6,724 nt of DNA from Acidiferrobacterales bacterium (GTDB lineage: Bacteria; Pseudomonadota; Gammaproteobacteria; Acidiferrobacterales; Sulfurifustaceae): assembly GCA_919902095.1 (NCBI GenBank), contig CAKKQL010000027.1:1-6724 (forward strand). Direction: 5' to 3'. Under the pieces are notes generated by a model. It ran no database searches. It had not been told where the DNA came from and saw only the letters and a list, made by a program, of their open reading frames with translations. Below are positions 1 through 5,468 of this stretch, in pieces. Numbering within the stretch: position 1 is the stretch's first letter; every line of letters starts with the position of its first letter. A program made the position numbers and the translations under genes.

Positions 1-52
1 TTAATCGGGTACGCAGGACTCCGTGATTAACCTTTAGCAGGAGATCATTCAC

Positions 53-520
53 ATGGCACGCGGCGTTAACAAAGTCATCCTTGTCGGTAACCTCGGGAAA
101 GACCCCGAGGTGCGTTACTCCCCGAACGGTTCAGCGGTTGCCAACTGTACGCTGGCGACCACCGAGTCCTGGAAGGACAAGACCAGCGGCGAGAAGCAGG
201 AGAAGACCGAATGGCACCGGGTGGTGTTCTTCGGGCGGCTCGCGGAGATCGCGGGCGAATATCTGAAGAAAGGTTCGCAGATTTATGTCGAGGGCCGGTT
301 GCAGACGCGCAAGTGGCAGGACAAGGAAGGCAAGGACCGCTACACCACCGAGATCGTCGCCAGCGAGATGCAGATGCTGGGTTCGCGTTCCGGCCAGGGC
401 GCGCCCGCTGACAACTTCAACCAGGACCAGCCGTCCGACGCCGCTGGCGCCGCGCCGGCCCGCGCCGGTGCCAAAAGCGCCGCCGCCGCGACCGATTTCG
501 ACGACGACATCCCGTTCTGA
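53..520 (+). CDS. ssb: Single-stranded DNA-binding protein SSB
   Basis: This protein coats single-stranded DNA in the cytoplasm during replication, recombination and repair, normally as a homotetramer, and recruits partners through its C-terminal tip. The 155 residues show an OB fold over about residues 1-110, opening [20 protein letters not shown]. Trp40, Trp54, Phe60 and Trp88 sit at the positions known to stack on DNA in E. coli SSB. A flexible Ala/Gly/Pro/Gln-rich linker (about 112-147) follows, then the acidic tip DFDDDIPF that binds partner proteins. The length is slightly below the roughly 178 residues of E. coli because the linker is short. The ATG is supported by AGGAG at 39-43, nine bases upstream. 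The gene converges with the HIT gene, and its TGA is the first triplet of the inverted repeat at 518-615. Only 52 bases precede it, so its promoter and upstream neighbour cannot be judged. Confidence 0.98.
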   Translation: MARGVNKVILVGNLGKDPEVRYSPNGSAVANCTLATTESWKDKTSGEKQEKTEWHRVVFFGRLAEIAGEYLKKGSQIYVEGRLQTRKWQDKEGKDRYTTEIVASEMQMLGSRSGQGAPADNFNQDQPSDAAGAAPARAGAKSAAAATDFDDDIPF

Positions 521-615
521 ATGCGGAGTGCGGAATTCGGAATGCGGAATTATTAATAATAAAGGCTTAAGAAACGGCTTTTATTCCGCACTCCACATTC
601 GCCATTCCGCATTCA
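518..615. repeat. Heptad-built inverted repeat between convergent ssb and HIT genes; probable bidirectional terminator
   Basis: The left arm (518-552) is T followed by four 7-bp units: GAATGCG (519), GAGTGCG (526), GAATTCG (533) and GAATGCG (540), then GAATTA. The right arm (581-615), read on the minus strand, is T followed by GAATGCG, GAATGGC, GAATGTG and GAGTGCG, then GAATAA. The arms match at 28 of 35 positions, with one further G-U pair possible in RNA. The 28-base centre (553-580) is AT-rich. The TGA of ssb (518-520) and the TGA of the HIT gene (613-615, minus strand) are the mirrored outermost triplets of the two arms. A long hairpin between convergent genes suits transcription termination in both directions, although there is no clean T tract beyond it. 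The element is a tandem heptad array and an inverted repeat at once, so it may be a mobile-type intergenic repeat rather than a simple terminator. Confidence 0.85.
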
Positions 616-960
616 ACCGGGAGGCCAGTGCATTGTCCGCCCGCCGAGCAGGTGCAGGTGGACGTGCCACACCGATTGGCCGGCATCGGCATTGCAGTTC
701 AGGACCGTGCGGTAGCCGCTATCGGCCACCCCCAGCTCGCGCGCCACTTTTCCCGCCGCCAGCAGCAGTTTTCCCACCAGTTCGGCATCGCCCGGCTTGA
801 GGTCGTTGAGCGTGGCGATGTGCCGTTTCGGGACCACCAGCACGTGTACCGGCGCCTGGGGGTTGATGTCCCGGAAGGCCAGCACGTCGGTGTCTTCATA
901 GACCGTGGCCGGCTGGATGGCCCCGGATACCATCTTGCAGAACAGGCAGTCTGTGGCCAT
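613..960 (-). CDS. hinT: HIT-family nucleotide hydrolase, HinT type
   Basis: Histidine triad proteins of this type hydrolyse purine nucleoside phosphoramidates and acyl-adenylates to AMP, and act as cytoplasmic homodimers. The 115 residues cover the whole family length. The active-site triad is WHVHLHLLGG (His99, His101, His103, with Trp98). The N-terminus carries CLFCK (Cys5, Cys8), a pair that can join a later histidine in zinc binding in some HIT proteins, and PKRH (His47) is present. The reading frame stays open to 1002, but I place the start at the ATG at 958-960 because the minus strand has CAGGAG (968-973) seven bases upstream and the protein then begins MATDCLFCK as relatives do. The gene converges with ssb and its TGA lies in the shared inverted repeat. 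It is divergent from the acidic-protein gene at 1145. The physiological substrate in bacteria is not settled. Confidence 0.95.
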   Translation of the reverse strand: MATDCLFCKMVSGAIQPATVYEDTDVLAFRDINPQAPVHVLVVPKRHIATLNDLKPGDAELVGKLLLAAGKVARELGVADSGYRTVLNCNADAGQSVWHVHLHLLGGRTMHWPPG

Positions 961-967
961 GGGTGTG

Positions 968-973
968 CTCCTG
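968..973 (-). promoter_or_regulatory. Ribosome binding site that fixes the HIT gene start
   Basis: On the minus strand this reads CAGGAG, seven bases before the ATG at 960-958. It favours the internal ATG over the upstream ATG at 1002, which would add 14 residues unlike any HIT N-terminus I recognise. Confidence 0.8.
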
Positions 974-1047
974 AGCGTGGCAGGGAATCGGGTGTCCTGC
1001 ACGCAAGAATAATGCCGGCCGGCGCGTGAAGGAAGGGAAAAATCCGC

Positions 1048-1075
1048 TTGCAGGAACGGCCGGGGTGGCTATGCT
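1048..1075 (+). promoter_or_regulatory. Possible sigma70-type promoter for the acidic small protein
   Basis: TTGCAG (1048-1053) and TATGCT (1070-1075) are separated by 16 bases, about 70 bases before the ATG at 1145. Matches to consensus are 3/6 and 4/6, so this is only a candidate. It lies in the divergent spacer 961-1144, which must also hold the promoter of the minus-strand HIT gene; a TATTCT box on the minus strand (1006-1011) is a weak candidate for that one. Confidence 0.3.
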
Positions 1076-1144
1076 TTTTCCGTACTTGGGCCGGGTTGCG
1101 GCGCGCGCATCCGGGCATCCTGAACGTCGCGGAGGTCAGACACC

Positions 1145-1441
1145 ATGCCGATTGAAGAAGATCCGAAGATCGGTGCGATTTACGAGGACCCGGACGGGCT
1201 CGCCTTCAAGGTGGTGGCCGTCGACGAAGACGAGGGCACCATAGAAATCAGCTACGACGACGGCGCCATCGGCGAGATCGATGCGGACAGCTGGTATGAA
1301 ATGGAGCTGCGCCGCCTGAAGTCCTCCGCCGGCTGGCCCGGCGAGCCGGTGCCAGCCGATGACGAAGAGGAAGAGGACGAAAACCGGTCCGGCGGTCCCG
1401 ATGACGACGAAGACGACGAGGAAGAGGACGACGAACAATAA
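1145..1441 (+). CDS. Small highly acidic protein, DUF6763-like
   Basis: The function is unknown. The 98 residues fall into two parts. The N-terminal two thirds (about 8-66) look like a small beta-rich domain, with GAIYEDPDGLAFKVVAVDED, an EIDADSWYEMEL stretch and a GWPGEP turn. This agrees with my recollection of the gammaproteobacterial DUF6763 family, which I cannot confirm without a profile search. Residues 72-98 form a low-complexity tail almost entirely of Asp and Glu, broken by a short NRSGGP segment. There is no signal peptide, membrane segment or cysteine, so it should be a soluble cytoplasmic protein with a very low isoelectric point. The ATG is supported by GGAGGT at 1131-1136, eight bases upstream. 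It converges with the HU-family gene and shares its terminator. The polyacidic tail could bind basic proteins or metal ions, but this is speculation. Confidence 0.85.
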   Translation: MPIEEDPKIGAIYEDPDGLAFKVVAVDEDEGTIEISYDDGAIGEIDADSWYEMELRRLKSSAGWPGEPVPADDEEEEDENRSGGPDDDEDDEEEDDEQ

Positions 1442-1442
1442 A

Positions 1443-1469
1443 AAACCTGCCGGGGACACCGGCAGGTTT
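1443..1469. terminator. Bidirectional intrinsic terminator between the acidic-protein and HU genes
   Basis: A perfect 11-bp stem, AAACCTGCCGG (1443-1453) with CCGGCAGGTTT (1459-1469), encloses a 5-base loop, GGACA. On the minus strand the stem ends in a T tract (the complement of six A at 1440-1445, then A and TT), which makes it a strong terminator for the HU gene, whose stop is about 45 bases upstream. On the plus strand only TTT follows, so termination of the acidic-protein transcript is probably weaker. The stem begins two bases after that gene's TAA. Confidence 0.9.
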
Positions 1470-1514
1470 GCGGGCGACTGTGGTTGACGCCCGGTAAATC
1501 CTTGCAATTACCCG

Positions 1515-1838
1515 TCAGACCATTTCTTTCAGGGCCTTGAGCGGCTGAATCTTGACGACATTGCGCGCCGGCTTGGCCTTGAAGATGACCTCTTCCTTGG
1601 TGAACGGGTTGATGCCCTTGCGCGCCGGCATCGCCGGCTTGTGCACCAGTTTGATCTTCATGAGGCCGATCATGTTGAAGATGCCAGGACCGCGCTTGAG
1701 GTCCCGTTCAATCAGGCCGGCCAGCGTGTCGAACACCGAGACGACGTCCTTCCGCTTCAGGTTGGTCTTTTCGGCGATGAACGCATAGATTTCCGACTTG
1801 GTGGTGGGTTTTTTCCCGGGTTTGTTGGTAGCAGCCAT
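1515..1838 (-). CDS. HU-family histone-like DNA-binding protein
   Basis: HU/IHF-family proteins are small basic dimers that bend and compact DNA in the nucleoid. The 107 residues show a helical dimer core (about 14-50, TTKSEIYAFIAEKTNLKRKD onward), a GxFNMIGLMKIKLV beta region (52-65) and the DNA-binding arm KPAMPARKGINPFTKEEVIF, with the Asn-Pro pair (77-78) whose proline inserts between base pairs in this family. A second basic stretch, KAKPARNVVKIQPLK, follows. The protein is longer than the roughly 90-residue E. coli HU because of a basic N-terminal extension of about 13 residues (MAATNKPGKKPTT) and a slightly longer C-terminus. It is neither a clear IHF-alpha nor IHF-beta, so I give no symbol. 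The start is set by AGGAG on the minus strand (1845-1849), six bases before the ATG. It converges with the acidic-protein gene, and its upstream region contains the A/T-tract hairpin at 1882-1911. Confidence 0.93.
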   Translation of the reverse strand: MAATNKPGKKPTTKSEIYAFIAEKTNLKRKDVVSVFDTLAGLIERDLKRGPGIFNMIGLMKIKLVHKPAMPARKGINPFTKEEVIFKAKPARNVVKIQPLKALKEMV

Positions 1839-1871
1839 TAATTGCTCCTGCGAATTTGGGTGGGTAAGGCG

Positions 1872-1920
1872 TGCATACGCTAGCAGTTTTTTTGCCTGAA
1901 AAAAAGCTGCTTTTTGAAAT
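1872..1920 (-). promoter_or_regulatory. A/T-tract hairpin and probable promoter region of the HU-family gene
   Basis: AGCAG plus seven T (1882-1893) can pair with seven A plus a bulged G and CTGCT (1899-1911) around the loop GCCTG, giving a 12-bp stem. Phased A and T runs like these are typical of intrinsically bent DNA or a promoter UP element. On the minus strand TTCAGG (1900-1895) and TATGCA (1877-1872), spaced by 17, are a poor -35/-10 pair about 35-60 bases before the HU start. The location suggests control of the HU gene, but the promoter itself is not convincing. Confidence 0.35.
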
Positions 1921-2257
1921 AATCGCCGGCGTCAACCGGCCGCTGGCGGTGGCGCCGACTCGCCGTGGTCCCGCCACCGGGCGGGCGGTGCATCGGGTGA
2001 CGACCGCGGACACGCCCCGCCGGGGAGCGCATGCGGTTGACCGCGTCATCCGACGCACCGTGCCCAGCGCGGTCGCCGCCGAGCTTCGGATTAAATACAG
2101 CCCAAGGCCGTGTCGGCCCAGACTTCGGATCGGAGCGGGGCCGCTTCCGGCAGGTGATGCGACCCCGGACCCGGAAAAGACGCCGACCCGCGTTAAGCGC
2201 CTGAGCAGACGGGTAAAACCGGTCCGGGCGGCTGATGCGCTGGGGTCGTCCTGCCGC
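1921..2257. other. GC-rich gene-free spacer
   Basis: I find no credible gene here. A plus-strand reading frame runs through from 1871 into the zinc-ribbon gene, but it encodes an Arg/Pro/Ala-rich string with no family resemblance before the true start at 2327. Small structures are an exact 8-bp direct repeat CTTCGGAT (2084-2091 and 2123-2130, 39 bases apart), a short hairpin GGCC-GTGTC-GGCC (2106-2118) between the copies, and an AT-rich TTAAAT island at 2091-2096. It could be a decayed gene, a long leader or an unrecognised small RNA. Nothing in it decides between these. Confidence 0.6.
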
Positions 2258-2263
2258 TATAAT
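2258..2263 (+). promoter_or_regulatory. TATAAT -10 box of the zinc-ribbon / DUF502 / aspS operon
   Basis: A perfect TATAAT lies in otherwise GC-rich DNA, 63 bases before the zinc-ribbon ATG. No good -35 hexamer sits 16-18 bases upstream, so the promoter may be weak, activator-dependent or only apparent. Transcription from it would give a leader of roughly 55-60 bases containing the hairpin at 2289-2304. Confidence 0.5.
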
Positions 2264-2288
2264 TCCCGTTGTTTTTGCGTTGCCCGCC

Positions 2289-2304
2289 CCCCATACAAAT
2301 GGGG
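2289..2304 (+). other. Leader hairpin just upstream of the zinc-ribbon gene's ribosome binding site
   Basis: CCCCAT (2289-2294) and ATGGGG (2299-2304) are perfect inverted arms around the loop ACAA, ending 11 bases before the AGGAGG at 2316. It has no T tract, so it is not an intrinsic terminator. It may be an mRNA 5'-end stabiliser or simply a chance hairpin. Confidence 0.4.
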
Positions 2305-2315
2305 CGACCGTGTTC

Positions 2316-2321
2316 AGGAGG
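2316..2321 (+). promoter_or_regulatory. Strong ribosome binding site that fixes the zinc-ribbon start
   Basis: AGGAGG ends five bases before the ATG at 2327. It decides against the much longer in-frame reading frame that begins at 1871. Confidence 0.9.
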
Positions 2322-2326
2322 TTCTT

Positions 2327-2596
2327 ATGCCAATTTACGAATACCGGTGCGAGGCCTGTGGCCACGCGCTCGAAGTCATGCAGAAGCTCAGCGACGAGGC
2401 GCTCAAGGACTGTCCGTCCTGCAACCGGCCCGTGCTCAAGAAGCTCATCTCCGCGGCTGGCTTCCAGCTCAAGGGCAACGGCTGGTACGCCACGGATTTC
2501 AAGAACAGCGGCAAGCAGCCGGCCACCGCGCCGGAGAGCGGTTCCGGCACCAAGACCCACGGCTGCGGGGGCGGACCCTGCGGCTGCGCGAAATAG
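2327..2596 (+). CDS. FmdB-type zinc ribbon protein
   Basis: This is a small zinc-ribbon protein of the FmdB/CxxC regulatory family. Its members are usually annotated as putative regulators and their molecular function is poorly defined. The 89 residues begin MPIYEYRCEACGH, the hallmark N-terminus, with one zinc knuckle at Cys8/Cys11 and the other at Cys29/Cys32 (DCPSCNRP). The conserved LKKLISAAGFQLKGNGWYAT segment (residues 37-56) follows. The tail (about 60-89) is low complexity and ends in a second cysteine cluster, CGGGPCGC (Cys80, Cys85, Cys87), which could bind a further metal; such a tail is common in the family. There is no signal peptide or membrane segment. The DUF502 gene starts 12 bases after the stop, so the two are almost certainly co-transcribed and perhaps translationally linked. 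The family is often found upstream of DUF502 and aspS in beta- and gammaproteobacteria. Confidence 0.93.
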   Translation: MPIYEYRCEACGHALEVMQKLSDEALKDCPSCNRPVLKKLISAAGFQLKGNGWYATDFKNSGKQPATAPESGSGTKTHGCGGGPCGCAK

Positions 2597-2608
2597 GGCC
2601 GGACTCCC

Positions 2609-3238
2609 TTGCGCCGCTACCTCGTTGCCGGCCTGCTGGTGTGGGTGCCCGTCGGGGTTACGATCCTCATCATCAAGTTTCTGGTCGACCTCATGGACCA
2701 GACGCTGCTGCTGTTGCCCGCGGGCATCCAGCCGCAGCACCTCCTCGGGTTCCGCATACCGGGGCTCGGGATAGTGCTGACGGTGGTGGTGGTGCTGGTG
2801 ACCGGCATGGTGGTGACCAACCTGTTCGGGCGCCAGCTCATCCGTCTCGGCGAGCGGTTGCTGGCACGCATCCCGGTGGTGCGCTCGATCTATTCCTCGG
2901 TCAAGCAGCTCACCGAGTCGCTGTTCTCGAGCGGCGGCAAGTCGTTCCGCAAGGTGGTGCTGGTGCCGTATCCGCATCCGGGCTCCTGGACCATGGGTTT
3001 TCTCACCGGCATCGGCACCGGCGAGGTGCGTGACCGCATCGGGCGCGAGGTGCTGAACGTGTTTGTGCCGACCACGCCCAACCCGACCTCGGGATTCTTT
3101 CTTATCGTGCCGCGCCAGGACGTGATCGAACTCGACATGTCGGTGGATGACGGCCTCAAGATGCTGCTGTCGGTCGGCGTGGTGCAGCCGAAGGGCAAGC
3201 CGGGGGCATCCGCGGCCGGCTCCACACCGGCCGCCTGA
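2609..3238 (+). CDS. DUF502 family inner-membrane protein
   Basis: This is a conserved membrane protein of unknown function. The 209 residues begin [20 protein letters not shown], the typical DUF502 opening, which is why I accept the TTG at 2609 as the start although the upstream signal is weak (GGGCCGGA, with no good AGGAGG). Two hydrophobic segments, about residues 4-27 and 52-73, should span the inner membrane, placing the large C-terminal domain on the cytoplasmic side. Family landmarks in that domain are [13 protein letters not shown] (88-100) and [18 protein letters not shown] (153-170). The last 15 residues are a disordered Ala/Gly/Pro tail. The gene sits 12 bases after the zinc-ribbon gene and 41 bases before aspS. 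The association is conserved, but I know of no demonstrated link to tRNA charging. Confidence 0.93.
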   Translation: MRRYLVAGLLVWVPVGVTILIIKFLVDLMDQTLLLLPAGIQPQHLLGFRIPGLGIVLTVVVVLVTGMVVTNLFGRQLIRLGERLLARIPVVRSIYSSVKQLTESLFSSGGKSFRKVVLVPYPHPGSWTMGFLTGIGTGEVRDRIGREVLNVFVPTTPNPTSGFFLIVPRQDVIELDMSVDDGLKMLLSVGVVQPKGKPGASAAGSTPAA

Positions 3239-3279
3239 TATCTCCGTTCCCGTCAATCAGACCTTATCCGGATTCATTC

Positions 3280-5088
3280 ATGCGCAGTCATTATTGCGGG
3301 GCCCTCGACGAGGCCCTGATCGGCAGTCAGGTTACTCTTTGCGGCTGGGTGCATCGCCGGCGCGACCACGGCGGGGTGATCTTCGTCGACCTGCGCGACT
3401 GCGAAGGCCTGGTGCAGGTGGTGTTTGATCCGCAACACCCGGCGGCGTTCGCGCTGGCCGAAAGCCTGCGCAGCGAGTTTGTGCTGCGCGTGACCGGCAA
3501 GGTGCGCCACCGCCCGGCCGGCACCGAGAACCCGCATCTGCGCACCGGCCAGGTCGAGATCGCCGTCGACGTGCTCGAAATCCTGAACGTCGCCCAGGCG
3601 CTGCCGTTCCAGCTCGACGAGGCCGAGCTCTCGGAGACGGTGCGGCTCAAGTACCGCTATCTCGATCTGCGGCGCGACGTCATGCAGCGCAACCTGCGCC
3701 TGCGGCATCGCATCGCCCGCGCGCTGCGCGGCTACCTCGAGGAACACGGCTTCACCGAGATCGAAACCCCGATGCTCACCAAGTCCACCCCCGAGGGCGC
3801 GCGCGACTACCTCGTGCCGTCGCGCACGCACCCGGGACAGTTCTTCGCGCTGCCGCAGTCGCCGCAGCTCTTCAAGCAGCTGCTGATGATGGCCGGTTTC
3901 GAGCGCTACTATCAGTTCGCGCGCTGCTTCCGCGACGAGGACCTGCGCGCCGACCGCCAGCCGGAGTTCACCCAGCTCGACATCGAGACCGCGTTCCTCG
4001 ACGAGGAGGGCGTGATGGGGCTGATGGAAGAAATGCTGCGCGCGCTCTTCAAGACCGTGCTGAACGCGGACCTGCCGAAGCCGTTTCCGCGCCTGACCTA
4101 TGCCGAGGCCATGCGCCGCTACGCCTCGGACAAGCCCGACCTGCGCAACCCGCTCGAGCTCGTGGACGTGGGTGATCTCATGCAGGCCGTCGAGTTCAAG
4201 GTGTTCGCCGGCCCGGCGAACAACCCTAACGGGCGCGTGGCGGCGCTGCGCCTCCCCAAGGGTGGAGAACTCACGCGCTCGCAGATCGACGAGTACACCG
4301 TCTTCGTCGGCCAGCACGGCGCCAAGGGCCTCGCCTACATTAAGGTGAACGACGTTTCGAAGGGCCGCGACGGACTGCAATCGCCGATCCTCAAGTTCCT
4401 GCCGGACGAAGCCGTCAGCGGCATTCTTTCCCGCACCGGCGCGCAGAACGGCGATCTCGTCTTTTTCGGCGCCGACAGCGCCAAGGTGGTGAACGATGCC
4501 CTGGGCGCGCTGCGCCTGAAGCTCGGCACCGATCTCAAGCTCACGCAGGAAGGCTGGAAGCCGCTCTGGGTCGTGGACTTCCCGATGTTCGAATACTCTC
4601 CAGAAGCGAAGCGCTGGGTGGCACTGCACCATCCGTTCACCGCGCCGAAGACCCAAGACGAAGCGCTGGTGGACAAGGACCCGGCGAACGTGAAGGCGCG
4701 TGCCTACGACATGGTGCTGAACGGTTCCGAGATCGGCGGCGGGTCGATCCGCATCCATCGCGCCGAATTGCAGGAGCGCGTGCTCGCGGCGCTCGGCATC
4801 GAGGCCGAGGAGGCGCACGCCAAGTTCGGCTTCCTGCTGGAAGCGCTCAAGCTCGGCGCGCCGCCGCACGGCGGCATCGCCTTCGGCATCGACCGCATCT
4901 GCGCCATCATCGCCGGCGCCGATTCGATCCGCGACGTCATCGCCTTCCCCAAGACCCAGAAAGCCTCGTGCCTGCTCACCGACGCCCCGAGCCCGGTGGC
5001 CGAGGCGCAACTGCGCGAGTTGCACATCCGTGTGCGGCTGCCGGCCAAGGAGACCCCCGACGCTGGCAGCGGGGGGGCCGGCGCATAG
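3280..5088 (+). CDS. aspS: Aspartyl-tRNA synthetase, probably non-discriminating (Asp/Asn)
   Basis: A class II synthetase that attaches aspartate to tRNA in the cytoplasm. The 602 residues match the bacterial length. An N-terminal OB anticodon-binding domain (about 1-105) leads into the class II catalytic core, which carries motif 1 around [20 protein letters not shown], the substrate-binding QSPQ, motif 2 [16 protein letters not shown] (Arg218) and motif 3 GGIAFGIDR (Arg539). A GAD insertion domain occupies roughly residues 285-420. In the anticodon domain it has HRRRDHGG (His30) and a glycine at position 81, where E. coli has Leu30 and Lys81. A His/Gly pair at these sites is known from the Pseudomonas aeruginosa enzyme that also aspartylates tRNA(Asn), so Asn-tRNA(Asn) is probably formed by GatCAB amidotransferase. 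It is the last intact gene of the operon. I see no clear Shine-Dalgarno before its ATG, so translation may depend on the upstream gene. Confidence 0.97.
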   Translation: MRSHYCGALDEALIGSQVTLCGWVHRRRDHGGVIFVDLRDCEGLVQVVFDPQHPAAFALAESLRSEFVLRVTGKVRHRPAGTENPHLRTGQVEIAVDVLEILNVAQALPFQLDEAELSETVRLKYRYLDLRRDVMQRNLRLRHRIARALRGYLEEHGFTEIETPMLTKSTPEGARDYLVPSRTHPGQFFALPQSPQLFKQLLMMAGFERYYQFARCFRDEDLRADRQPEFTQLDIETAFLDEEGVMGLMEEMLRALFKTVLNADLPKPFPRLTYAEAMRRYASDKPDLRNPLELVDVGDLMQAVEFKVFAGPANNPNGRVAALRLPKGGELTRSQIDEYTVFVGQHGAKGLAYIKVNDVSKGRDGLQSPILKFLPDEAVSGILSRTGAQNGDLVFFGADSAKVVNDALGALRLKLGTDLKLTQEGWKPLWVVDFPMFEYSPEAKRWVALHHPFTAPKTQDEALVDKDPANVKARAYDMVLNGSEIGGGSIRIHRAELQERVLAALGIEAEEAHAKFGFLLEALKLGAPPHGGIAFGIDRICAIIAGADSIRDVIAFPKTQKASCLLTDAPSPVAEAQLRELHIRVRLPAKETPDAGSGGAGA

Positions 5089-5118
5089 GTTGTCACGAGT
5101 CGGTGCGGTCGTGGCCGC

Positions 5119-5467
5119 GCCCTCACCGGCAGACTGTGCCGGGATGAGCCGGCGCCGCGCACAGCGGCGATGCGCGAGCAGCGCGAAGAAACCGGGCTGG
5201 CCATATAGACGCACGCCAACTGCGGGATCACCGCCGCACGTATCGTTATGAGACATTCCCCAGTGGTGCCTGCGTTTCGCGCCCGGCGTGCGCGAGATCA
5301 ACGGGCATGCATTTACCCTTGAATTACCGGTGGAAACGGCATTAACTATCCACCCCGCCGGGCACGTCGAGCATGGCTGATTTGCCTTCGACGACGCGGC
5401 GGTGAAGGCAGCCTCGTGGCGTCACCGCGAGGCGATTCTGGAACTGGCAGGCGAGCAAAGACAGACC
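5119..5467 (+). pseudogene. nudB: Decayed Nudix hydrolase gene, NudB-like
   Basis: No intact gene lies between aspS and nadA, but three reading-frame pieces line up with a NudB-type protein (dihydroneopterin triphosphate pyrophosphatase, folate synthesis). Piece 1 (5119-5205) reads ALTGRLCRDE then RTAAMREQREETGLAI, a Nudix box with one residue too many between the Glu and the REQREE helix; it ends at TAG 5206. Piece 2 (5226-5260) reads DHRRTYRYETFP in another frame. Piece 3 (5261-5467) reads QWCLRFAPGVREINGHAF, then LELP, TIHP and HVEHG, TGA at 5378 where the family has Trp, then FAFDD and SWRHREAILELAGEQ. One lost C in the run at 5258-5261 would explain the piece 2/3 shift. The N-terminal 30-40 residues are missing. 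AT-rich codons (tta, ttt, gca) unlike the neighbours fit relaxed selection. In E. coli nudB also follows aspS. Confidence 0.85.
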
Positions 5468-5468
5468 G

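Noticed and set aside
1..30. TTAATC (1-6) and GATTAA (25-30) inverted repeat before ssb
   Set aside because: Arms of six AT-rich bases with an 18-base gap are easily due to chance, and the window edge hides any extension.
518..615. CRISPR-like interpretation of the heptad repeats
   Set aside because: The units are 7 bp with no spacers and are arranged as two inverted arms, unlike a CRISPR array.
285..800. Open frame across the ssb end and the heptad repeat
   Set aside because: Its NSECG-type string is just the translation of the GAATGCG repeat, and the rest is a shadow of ssb and the HIT gene.
1515..1838. Calling the HU-family gene ihfA or ihfB
   Set aside because: It lacks clear IHF subunit features, has a basic N-terminal extension and is not next to pheT or rpsA, so only the family can be named.
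1871..2596. Longer 241-residue form of the zinc-ribbon gene from an upstream ATG
   Set aside because: The added 152 residues resemble nothing, while AGGAGG sits five bases before the ATG at 2327 and the protein then starts with the family's MPIYEYRC.
1880..3256. 458-residue open frame on the minus strand opposite the zinc-ribbon and DUF502 genes
   Set aside because: It is rich in His, Arg and Gly with no recognisable domain, and it covers two well-supported plus-strand genes.
3274..5301. 675-residue open frame on the minus strand opposite aspS
   Set aside because: It is an Arg/Leu/Glu/Ala-rich shadow caused by high GC at the third codon positions of aspS, matches no family I recognise, and aspS on the plus strand is certain.
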